A DNA stretch of 64,000 nt, from positions 248,001 to 312,000 of the forward strand of contig CAUYUJ010019359.1 of assembly GCA_963575745.1 (NCBI GenBank), given 5' to 3'. A model generated the notes under the pieces. That model worked only from the letters and a program-made list of their open reading frames with translations. It was not told the origin of the DNA and searched no databases. Of this stretch, positions 25,020 to 35,099 are shown piece after piece. The translations under genes and the position numbers were made by a program. Source of the stretch: Prorocentrum cordatum. Taxonomy: Eukaryota; Sar; Dinophyceae; Prorocentrales; Prorocentraceae. The first letter of the stretch is position 1. Every line of letters begins with the position of its first letter.

Positions 25020-27355
25020 AGATTTACGAGGGTACACAAGGCCCGCATGATTTGCTTCCGATCGGTGGTGGACAAACCTCCCTTTAGCAAACCTCCCCTT
25101 CGTGAAAACGGCCTGGGACCGACACCGACGGACCCGGACCCGCCAAAATGACGGCCGCGGCGCCCCCTCGCGAACCGAAAATGGCCCATTCCTTCAATCG
25201 ACGCGTCAGGGTAGAGGGTCTGTCGACCTCCGAACCGAAGGCCACCCAACAGGGGGCGCAAAGGGCCGCCGGGGGCCCGCCCGAGGCAGCGCGACGGAAG
25301 GCCGCCGCCGCGCGCGGCCTCCGGGCGCCCGGCGGCGGCCGCGCGGCCGGCGCCGCCTGCGGGGCGTCGGCGGGGCCCCCTTGCCCTCGTGCCCCGTGCC
25401 GCCCCGGACATAGCCGCGTCCACTCTGTAGCGCTGCCAGGTTGCGGTAGCGACACGCACACACACGCACACACGCACACACACACACACACGCACACGCA
25501 CACGCACACACACACACACATGCTGGCGGGCATGTTGCGTGACCCCTCAAGTGGAGCCCTCAAGTGGAGCCCTCGGGAGCCCAACGGGGCGGGTGCGGCC
25601 CCGTGTTGGTCCCGTGGCCCTACGGGGCTGTGTGGCCCCACGTTGCCCACGACTGCCGCTCCGATACCAGAGCCTTTGTGACGCAAACAAAGTGGACGGC
25701 GCCATCTCCAGCGGCTCGAAACAAATGGAGACGGAGGTCCTCGCCGCTGCCGTTGTCGTGCCCCTTCCGGGTCGGCGGCACCAGCTGCTAGGCCCCCGCA
25801 ATCGCGACGCGGGCATTCCATTATGTTCGGCCCACCGGAGCCACTGCCTGGCCCCGGGTCTGTCTCAAGACGTCGTGGGATGAGAAACTGGCCCCTGGAA
25901 AGCGGTCAAGAGGTCGGGGGCCCAGAGGCAACTCCTGGGAGGTCTTCGCCAGAACGATGGAGGGCCGTGGAGCCCGATCAAGGAGCCATCGTTAGGTCAG
26001 GCTGGATCAAGCCTGGGATACGACCATATTGACTAGGATTATTCCACACTCGGCGCGAATAAGCCCGATTAAGCGGGACGCGGCCAGACAATGCAAGTTT
26101 TCGACCTGGAATCTGCCAGCGCCGCCTCTGAACTTAGCCTCCCGCGAATTGCATCCTAACCTCCTAACCTCATGCCTCACTGCACCGACCTTGCAGACGT
26201 GCTGCAGCGGATTTTTGCGGCGGATTCCTGTCAATGCAAAACCCCAAAACGGCGAGCCAAAAAACGAAGTGCATCTCGCGTGGAGTTTGTTGTTAGCATT
26301 CGCTCCTGGCCCCAACAGAAACCGCCCGAAACTCAGCTCCAAATCCGGAGCGAACTTCTCCGGGACACTCCGGGCCCATCCGATGGCTTTCTCCGTGCGA
26401 AATCCGCCCTGCGATGCTGGCGCCATGACGTGCCCCGTGCCGCCTCCTCGCGCTGTGGATCGAATTGCGACTGGAGGCCTCGGGCAGCCTTCGGTGGGGG
26501 GCGCCCGCTGGGCCGCGCCCCCCCCCCCCCCCCGGCAAGCCCTCGGGACCGTGAAGCTACACGGCACGGGACGACGAGCTCGCACCGGGGGAAGGGGTCC
26601 AGACCTTCTCGGTCTACACTCGAGGCGTTGACCTAAGGTACCCCAAATAAGGAACGAGGCCTCGTCTTTTCCATAAGTTAAACTTCGACTTCGTATCGAA
26701 AACCTAAGGACAACCTGAGGCGAGCTGCGGAACACTTAACGCGGAGCCCCTTCCCAACGAGAAGGGTTCCTTCCTCAGGGCCCCGACTGTATGAGGGCCC
26801 CCGCTGGGCCTCAGGAGCCGGACACAACGGCCTGGGACGAGAGGCCGGTCCTGGGGAGAAGGGTCCAGGACCTCCAGAGGCCTGCGCTGCAAGCAGGCGC
26901 GGCGTCGGAGTTCTGGGCAGGTCTCGCCGCGGGGGGGGTGGGAGGGGGGCTGCCGCCGCCTTATCGGGGCGACGTAAGACCCGGGTACAGGGGACTCGGA
27001 AATCCCCGACGAGGTCGTCAAAAGAATGACGAGGCCGAGCCTGCATTTTGACGAGGCATCCCGCTGCAAACATCCTACGAAACTCCCACTCGTCAAAATC
27101 CGAATCGCGGTCGTCAAAAAACGATGGCGAACCCGAGTCCTGGCAAACCCGGGTCTTACGCTCCCCCGACCTTAGGGCCCCAGCTTGGGGGATCGGCTAC
27201 GACTCGCAGTTGAGTTTACAGGCGGGCGCCCACTGGCAAAATCTCGGAGGTCGAGCCATTGCGGCGGGGTCGAATCGTGACCCAAGGATCGGGGTGGCTC
27301 ATAGCCCACGGCCCTGTCCGGGCAAGCAATGGCTCAAGGATTTCACACGCCCCTT
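25020..27355. other. no gene seen; GC-rich with CA and C runs
   Basis: Open frames exist on both strands, but they overlap one another, have extreme composition and no motifs. Simple sequence includes a (CA)n/(CGCACA)n run at 25450-25522 and a C17 run at about 26518-26534. Confidence 0.5.
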
Positions 27356-27359
27356 CCTT

Positions 27360-27545
27360 TTGAAAGGGGAGGAGGAGGAGGCGGAGGCGGATGAGGCGGA
27401 TGAGGAGGAATAGGAGGAGGAGGAGGAGGAAGAGAAGGAGGAGGGCGGAGGAGGAGGAGGAGGCGGAGGCGGATGAGGCGGATGAGGAGGAGGAGGAGGA
27501 GGAGGAGGAGGAGGAGGAGGAGGAGGAGGATCAGGAGGAGGACGA
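27360..27545. repeat. (GGA)n microsatellite
   Basis: Purine-rich GGA/GGC triplets. Frames through it give Glu, Arg or Gly runs and Pro/Leu runs on the minus strand. Confidence 0.93.
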
Positions 27546-27687
27546 ACACTGGGTGTAACAAGAGGATCCCGAGAAGCGTTTTGTATCCTCCTGCTCCTCC
27601 TCCCCGCGCACCACCAGGGCCACAGGGATGGCCCGAAGTGGCCCTCCAAGTCCACCTCCTTGCTCAAGGCATGGACGATTCCTGCGG

Positions 27688-27915
27688 TGTCCGGTGTCCG
27701 GTGTCTGGTGTCCGGTGTCTGGAGTCCGGTGGCCGGTGTCCGCTGCGCGGTGCATGGGTGTCGGTGTCGGGTGTCTGGTGTCCGGTGTCTGGCGTCCGCT
27801 GCGCGGTGGGAGTCTGGTGTCCGGTGTCCGGTGTCCGGTGTCCAATGTCTGGTGTCCGGTGTCCGGTGTCCGGTGTCCAGTGTCCGGAGTCCGGTGTCCG
27901 GTGTCCGCTGCGCGA
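27688..27915. repeat. 7-bp minisatellite TGTCCGG
   Basis: About 30 copies of TGTCCGG with variants TGTCTGG and AGTCCGG. Three spaced GTCCGCTGCGCG(G/A)TG punctuations form a higher-order unit of about 60 to 120 bases. A 7-base unit keeps all frames open, which explains the Cys/Val-Ser-Gly reading frames here. Confidence 0.9.
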
Positions 27916-27929
27916 TGGTAGACAGCCGA

Positions 27930-28230
27930 AAAAAAAGAATAGACACTTTTAGAAATTCTCAGCTTCCCGTTGAGGCGCCGTGCACATGCACAGTACCTAT
28001 TAGTATGTATTTTTTAGAAATAAACGCTTTTAGAAATGATCGTGCTCCCGCTGAGGCCCGGTGGTCATAGTATCTAAAAGTATCTTCTTCGGACAGTGTC
28101 TAAATATATGTTTGTGCATCGGCTGTGTTGCAAGATTTCTGTGTCTATTACTGTTTAACTTGTATCTAGTTAGTATCTAATGTTGAACAACAGCATCTAT
28201 TTAAAATCACGAAGTGGCGACCATAGTACA
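27930..28230. other. AT-rich unique stretch, no gene
   Basis: Contains two related segments, GAATAGACACTTTTAGAAAT and ATAAACGCTTTTAGAAATGA (27947 and 28018), and CAGTATC-type words. No coding potential seen. Confidence 0.4.
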
Positions 28231-28600
28231 GCTGAGGAGACCAGCTTGGGCCCTAGGAATCCCAAGGGAATCCCTCGGGAATCCTCAGTGAATCCATGGG
28301 AATCCGTAATTAAGGAATCTTTAAGAATCTGCCAAGAATCATCAGGAATCCCTGGAGATCCTTTGCAAGCCTTTAGGGAATCCTTAGGAATCCAAAGGGA
28401 AATCTTCTGGAATCCCTATAGGGAATCCTCAGGAATCCCTCGGGGATCTTTAGGACTTCCTATAAGGAATCCGCAGGAATCTCCAGGGAATCCTTCAGCA
28501 AGCCTTCAGGAATATTTCGGGATCTCGAGTGAATCCCTAGGAAATCCCTAGGAATCCTTAAGGGATCCTTAGGAGTCCCTAGGGAGCCACCCAATATTTT
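28230..28600. repeat. degenerate GGAATCCCTA minisatellite
   Basis: Roughly 30 imperfect units of GGAATCC(C/T)TAG, about 10 to 12 bases each, some as GGGATC(C/T)TTAG. The plus-strand frame is a repeat translation (NPxES). Confidence 0.85.
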
Positions 28601-28864
28601 AACCTCTGACGTTGCAGCGGAGTTGGGAGTGTCTATTTTTGGGTTCGGCCAAGGATTCGGCGCGCGCCGAATATATCAGTATCTACTTATTCGAACCAGT
28701 TTCTATTTGTTTTGGTGAGTTTCTATGTTCATCTCAAGGCAATTGCAATGCGTATCTATTTTCAAATAAGAGACGTGTCTATTAGTGACTATTTTTCATA
28801 AGAAGTTGATTCCGTATCTATGTTTGGTAATATGATATATTTTGCACGTGTCTATGGCCTTATA

Positions 28865-29085
28865 GCGCTCACAGGGATCACAGGGCTCGTAGAGCTCAGA
28901 GGGATCATAGAACTCGTAGTGATCATGCGACTCGTAGGGCTCATTGGGCTCAGAGAACTGATTGGGCTCGTAGGGCTCATGGAGCTCATAGGGTTCACAA
29001 GGCTCACCGGTCTCATAGGGCTCGTAGGGCTCGTAAGGCCCTCAGGGCTTCATAGCGCTCGTAGGGCCCATGGGGCTCGCAGTGC
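28865..29085. repeat. 9-bp minisatellite CTCATAGGG
   Basis: About 24 units of GGGCTC(A/G)TA with substitutions. The unit is a multiple of three, so open frames are expected. Confidence 0.88.
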
Positions 29086-29104
29086 TCATATAAATAATAG
29101 TTTA

Positions 29105-30080
29105 TTTGTTTACACGTTCGCTTGCGTGCTCACTGAAAGAACCAGTTTGATTAGCATTCAATTTTTCATCCACCTACCTCTCTACCGTCATCGTTCCGCG
29201 CCTCCTCCACACAATGCCAATGGTTAAGTCAGCAAGAGAAACACGCAAATAATTGAATATATAATTAAATAATTACTTAATTCCTTACATGTTCGCTTGC
29301 GTGCTCATTGAAATAACAATGTTGCTTAGCATTGAACCTGCATCGTTCTGCGCTTCCTTCTCACAGTGCCAATGGTTAAATGAGCAAGGGAACCACGCAA
29401 ATAATCAAATAAATAATTACATATTTATGTAACTATTTACCTGTTCGCTTGCGTGCTCATTGAAATGATCATTTCGCTTATCATTAATTTCGTATCGTTC
29501 CGCGCCTCCTCCACACAGTGCAAATGGTTTATTGAGCAAGGGAACCACGCAAATAATTAACTCCATCATTTAAGTTGTATCTAATTATCTACATGTTCGC
29601 TTGCGTGCTCATTGAAATAACCATTTGGATTAGCATTCAATCCGTCATCGTTCCGCGCCTCCTCCACGCAGTGCCAATGGTTAAATGAGCAAAATAACCA
29701 CGCAAGTACTTTAAATACATAGTTAAATAATTATTCAAGTATTTCCATATTTACATGTTCGCTTACGTGCTCATTGAAATAACAATTTTGCTCCGCATTC
29801 AATCAGTAATCCTTCCGCGCCCCCTCCGCACAGCGCCAATGGCAAAACAAATGAGCAAGAAAACCACGCAAATAATCAAATACATAATTCAACAATTATT
29901 TAATTATATACGTGTTTGCTTGCGTGCTCATCGAAATAACCAAATTGATTAGCATTCAATCCGCCTTCGTTCCGCGCCTCCCCCACGCAGTGAAAATGAT
30001 TAAATGGGCAAGGGAACTACGCAAATAATTACATCAATAATTAGATAACTGTTTAAGTATTTACAGGTTCGCTTGCGCTA
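29105..30080. repeat. tandem ~155-bp hairpin-forming satellite, 7 copies
   Basis: Copies are marked by TTCGCTTGCGTGCTCATTGA near 29116, 29291, 29443, 29595, 29757, 29914 and 30067 (spacing 152 to 175). Each unit contains inverted arms: TTGCGTGCTCATT...AACCATT and, 60 to 90 bases on, AATGGTTAAATGAGCA...CACGCAA. Between arms lies a conserved CGTTCCGCGCCTCCTCCAC. Units are joined by AT-rich linkers. Confidence 0.88.
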
Positions 30081-30164
30081 ATCATTTATCACACAACATA
30101 ATATGACATGAATGCGCTTAGCCATGTTCTGTAAAACCCCGAGCGCCGGCCTGAATATACAATG

Positions 30165-30735
30165 CAAGAGCATAGTTTCCTGCTTATAAAACAATAGAGA
30201 ATGACATTGCCAAACGATTGTCTATTAGAATTCGGAGCCCGGCCCGAAAAATCAAAAAAACGGCCATAGCTTCTTGCTTACAGAACAGAAGAGAATGATT
30301 CTGCCAATCGACTGTCTGTCAGAATTCGGACCCCAGCCTGAAAATTCAAAGAAAGGCAATAAATAGTTTCCTGCCGACAAAACAGTACGGAATGAATATG
30401 CCCAACGACTGTCTGTCAGCCTTCGGAGCCCGGCCTGGACATTCAAACCAAACTATAGTTTCCTGCTCACAAAACGGTCGAAAATGGATGCGTCAAACTG
30501 TTGTCTGTCAGACTTCGGGCATCGGCCGTTTTTTGTCAAAAGGCATAGTTTCTTAGTTATCAAGCATCAGGGAATGAATATACCTAGCGTTTCTCTCAGA
30601 TTTCGGACCCCGGCCTGAAAATTCAAAAACCTATAGTTTCCTGCTTACAAAACAATAAAGAATGAATGCGCCCAGCGATTCTCTGACAGACATGGACCTC
30701 GTCGGCGAAATTTTTGAGGCCATAGTTTCCTCCAA
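30165..30735. repeat. ~90-bp satellite, 7 copies
   Basis: CATAGTTTCCTGCTTA marks copies at 30171, 30265, 30362, 30454, 30544, 30632 and 30721. Each unit also has TGTCTGTCAGA and TCGGACCCCGGCCTGAAAATTC. The spacing shortens from 97 to 88 bases along the array. No gene. Confidence 0.9.
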
Positions 30736-30739
30736 AACA

Positions 30740-31620
30740 ATGGAAACTGAAAAACACTGAGAGAGAACAACAAGAGAAAAAGGTGAAAAGGAGACAGAGA
30801 AAGAGAGAGAAAGAGAGAGAGAGAGGATAATAAAAAAGAAAGAGAATGATAAAACGAAGTCCAAACGAGAGAACCTAGCGACATCAACTAAGTGCTCTAC
30901 CAGTGCCACCCCAACAAACAAAAACGAAACGCTCGAACCGCCCGGACCTTTACAAGGGCTGGCGCCGCGAAGAGGGGGGGATGGAGGAGAAAGGAGGGGG
31001 GGGCAGAGGGGGGGCGGGGGGGGGCGGCGGGGGGGGAGGGGAGAAGGGAGGAGGGGAAGGAAAGGAGGAAGGAAAAACTCCGCCGCGGACCACCTCGCGT
31101 TTCCCCTGACATCCAGTGTCGCATCCTCAACCCTCCTTTTCCCCCTAATCCTCCTCCTCCTCGTCGTCATCATCCTCATCCTCCTCGTCGCCACCCTCCT
31201 CCTGCCTCGTCTTTGCTTCTCGCTCCCAGTCCTCCTCCTTTTCCGTGTCCTCGTCTTTTTCCTCTTCCATATCCTTCTCCTCATCCTCCTCCCGCTCCTC
31301 ATCTGAGTCCTCCTCCTAACCCCATAGCGCTCCTCCTCCTCCTCCTCCTCCTCCTCCTCCTCCTCCCCCTGCTCCTCATCTTCCCCCTCCTCCTGCTCAT
31401 CATCTTCCTCCTCCACCTCCGCCGCCGCCTCCTCCTCCATCCTCCTCGCTCCCCCCGCTCCTCCATCTCCTCGAGCCGACGCGGACGCAGGCTCGAGGGG
31501 GGGAATCGCGTTCGCCGTTGCGAAGCGGCTCTGCAATAATTTACAGCCCCTAGAAGATCTGGCAGGGCCCTGGGGCGGCGGAAAAAAACTGCTCGAGGCA
31601 AAACGCATGCGCTGGCTAAG
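30740..31620. other. purine and CTC low-complexity DNA, no gene
   Basis: GAGA-rich (30785-30830), G-rich (30970-31070), CTC-rich (31140-31490) sequence. All long frames are compositional. Confidence 0.7.
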
Positions 31621-31739
31621 GTATCAGCTATATCCTCTTGCTTTTCCCCCTCCTCCTCCTGCTTTACCTCCTCCTTTTCATCGTCGCCACCATCGCCATC
31701 TTCATCGTCATCACCATCATCATCACCACCGCCGTCATC

Positions 31740-33650
31740 AAGGAGGCGAAACGAAGGGGGCAAGCGAAAGGGGGCAAACCAGAGAGCCGTGGCCCACGAC
31801 AGGCGCGAGGCCCACCCTACGCGACTGCGCACCACGTCCGACTACACAACACCTCGCGAGAACACATAGAGAGCGTGACCTGCGCCGCCACCGACCGCGC
31901 TGACAACGAGATCACGACGCGATCGCCGGGCCAACCTCAATGGAAAATGCGCAGAATTTCCCCATGCTGACGCCGCTGAAAACAACAAAAAAACACATTC
32001 GCTGGATGCGCACCACTCGCGGCCTCGCTCGGCGACTCCGCCGTCAGGCGCGCGCCGCGCGCGCGGGACATGGCGAAAGGGGCAAACGAAGGGGGCGAAA
32101 CGAAAGGGGCAAGCGAAAAGGCGCGAACAAGAGAGCCGTGGCCCGCGACAGGCGCGAGGCTCACCCTGCGCGAATGCGCGCCACGCCCTACTACACAACA
32201 CGCGAGAACACATAGAACGCGTGACCTCTGCCGCCGCCGACCGCGCTGACAACGAGATCGCGACGCGCTCGCTGGGCCAACCTCAACGGAAAACGCGCGG
32301 CATTTCCCCTTGTTGAAGCCGCTGAATGCGCACCGCTCGCGGCCTCGCTCGGCGACGCTGCCGTCGGGCGCGCGCAGCGAGGCCACTCGCGCAGGACAAA
32401 AGCGAAAGGGCAAACCACGGGGGCGAAACGACGGGGGCAAGCGGCGGGGGCAAACGAGAGAGCCGTGGCCCGCGACAGACGCGAGGCCCACCCTGCGCGA
32501 CCGCGCACCACGTCCGACTACACGCCACCGCGCGAGAACACATAGAACGCGTGACCTGCGCCGCCACCGACCGCGCTGACAACGAGATCACGACGCGCTC
32601 GCCGGGCCAACCTCTGCGAAAAATGCGCAGCATTTCCCCCTGTTGACGCCGCTGAAAAAATGCATTCGCTGGGTGCGCGCCGCTCGCGGCCTCGCTCGGG
32701 GACGCTGCCGTCGAGCGCGCGCAACGAGGCCGCACGCGCAGGAAAAGGCGAAGCGGGCAGACAAAGGAGGCCAAACGAAGGGGGCAATCGACGGGGGCAA
32801 ACGAGAGAGCCGTGGCCCGCGACAGGCGCGAGGCTCACCATGCGCGAATGCGCATCACGTCCTATTACACAACGCCACGCGAGAAAACATGGAACGCGTG
32901 ACCTCTGCCGCCACCGACCGCGCTGACAACGCGATAGCGACGCGCTCGCCGGGCCACCCTCAGCGAAAAATGCAAGGCGATTCCCTTTGCTGGCGCCGCA
33001 GAAAAGAGAATGCATTCGCTGGATGCGGGCCGCTCGCGGCCTCGCTCGGGGGCGCCGCCGCCGGGCGCGCGCAATGAGGCCACGCGCGCGGGGCAAGGCG
33101 AAAGGGGGCAAGCGAAGGAGGCGGAGCGACGGGGGCAAGCGAAGGGGGCAAACAAGAAAGCCATGGCCCACGACAGGCGCGAGGCTCACCCTGCCCGGCT
33201 GCGCACCGCGTCCTACTACTACACAGCGCAACGAGGGAACGCACAGAACGCGCGACCTCTGCCGCCACCGACCACGCTGACAACGCGATCGGGACGCGCT
33301 CGCTTGCTGGATGCGCACCACTGGCGGCCTCGCTCGGGGGCGCTGCCGTCAGGCGCGCGCAATGAGGCCGCGCGCGCAGGACATGGCGAAGGGGGCAAAC
33401 GAAAGGAGCGAAAGGAAGGGGGCAATCGAAGGGGGCAGACAAGTGAGCCGTGGCCCGCGACAGGCGCGAGGCTCACCATGCGCGAATGCGCGCCACGTCC
33501 TGTTACACAACACCACGAGAGAACACATAGAACGCGTGACCTCTTCCGCCGCCGACCACGCCGACAACGAGATCGCGACGCGCTCGCCGGGCCATCCAAC
33601 CTCAACGAAAAATGCACGGCATTTCCCCCTGTTGACGCCGCTGAAAAAAG
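31740..33650. repeat. ~340-bp satellite, 6 copies
   Basis: The word GAGCCGTGGCCC(A/G)CGACAGGCGC recurs at 31784, 32133, 32460, 32807, about 33157 and 33445 (spacings 349, 327, 347, 350, 288). Each unit also has GCGTGACCTCTGCCGCC, CGCTGACAACGAGATC and GGCCTCGCTCGG. The unit lacks stops in several frames on both strands, giving ORFs of 100 to 360 codons that are not genes. Confidence 0.92.
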
Positions 33651-33734
33651 GGTTGATATGCTCGGATGAACCAAGTGCGAGATGCCCCTCCCCGACAACG
33701 AATACAAGACAATATGAAACACATGAAATATGTC

Positions 33735-33870
33735 ATACATAAGAACTCGAAATACACGCACACACAGAATAACATGACATCTACCATACATAACAAGCAC
33801 GAAATACACGCACATATGAAATAACATGACATATATCATGCCTATGAAGCTCGAAATGCACGCACACATG
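33735..33870. repeat. ~53-bp tandem repeat, ~2.5 copies
   Basis: CTCGAAATACACGCACA followed by TAACATGACAT recurs at 33745, 33798 and 33850. Confidence 0.75.
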
Positions 33871-35090
33871 AAAAAAAGCCAGGCCTTGATAGTTGAAAAG
33901 TACATACATAAAAGACATGAGAAACCCTGCCGATCACAGGCTGCATTTACATGGAAATGCGATATGCGACGCAATGAGCAGGCAGCGCGCGCCGCGTACG
34001 ACCGGGGAGTGGTGCTCCCGCATAGCTTACACCATACAGCAACGTCAGATGCGCTAGGACTCACGAGTAGCGAGCACCGTGCCTGAACTAGCGCGTGTTT
34101 GAGCTCTTTCGCACGTGCAACGGGAAGCCAAGGAAGGCCAACGAGGCCCCAAAGACAACCCAAGACGGCGCCAGTAGTTCCCTGAAGACCAACAAAACAC
34201 ACCGCGCGCCCGAAGTAGCTACACGAAACCCCCATCACCACCCGAAGAAGCTCGAAACGACTTCCAAGAGGCTGGAAAGATTGCTTCATGCCGCGCCGCA
34301 CCAAAAAGCCTCAGGAGGCTTCGAACAACAAATCGATCTCCAAGAACCCTCAAAGTCCCTCAAAGACCCTCACATGGATTTCCTGGATTTCCAAGAACCC
34401 TCAAGCCGTTCAGGACGCGCGACAACACGATGGACCCGAAAACGGACCGAACAGTCTTTACAATCCAACAGTCCAATGATGAGATGCCCGCGTGGCGGCC
34501 CTGGAAGAAGCACCACAGTGAAATCACCGAGCAGTGACAAGACCAGAAAGAACGACGCAGAGGAAGAGCTACGAAGTCGCAAGATACGAGAGCATGGCGC
34601 CCGATCCTCTGCCGAGCGCCTGGCAACTGGCAAGCTCCCACCCTCGCTCCTGTGTCGTCGCGGCCCCTGCTTTCTCTGGATCCACACGGTCACCGTCGCC
34701 CGCGTCGGGCTCACCTTTCTGTGCCGAGACCTGGTGCCTCTTCAAGACGCTCGCGCCAGGGTCAAAGGCCGCCTTCGGCCCTGAGCACTCCTAGGGGCAG
34801 AAAATCTGACATGAGGGCTCTGGGCCGACGGCGACGCCTCGAATCAGGAGAGAAGAGCGCGGGGCCGGCGACGGGGAGCACAGTCGACAAGCCCACGAGA
34901 AAACAGCAGCAAAGCCTGAACGTCGGAGCACAATCGAATCAACAGCCGAATCGACAGGACCACAGTCGACGGGGGAACACAGTCGAATCAAGAGGAAAGA
35001 GCTCGGAGCACAGCCCACGACGTCGGAGGAGGAGGAGTAGGACAACGGAGGAATGAGGAGGGAGAGGAGGAGGAGGAGGAGGAGGAGCAG
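33871..35090. other. no supportable gene
   Basis: A 229-codon plus frame (34095-34784) is rich in Ser, Arg, Pro and Lys with no motif. Overlapping minus frames are no better. GGAGGAG triplets begin at 35058. Parts of 34.1-34.5 kb resemble the AAGAC/CCCAAG style of the window start. Confidence 0.45.
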
Positions 35091-35099
35091 GGGCAGGAG

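Noticed and set aside
26007-26735. 242-codon minus frame
   Set aside because: Overlaps equally long plus frames, has no motif and crosses a C17 run.
31740-34304. Long open frames on both strands (up to 361 codons)
   Set aside because: They run through a 340-bp satellite in six copies, overlap each other on opposite strands and contain no motifs.
34095-34784. 229-codon plus frame
   Set aside because: Low complexity with no family signature; kept as non-coding.
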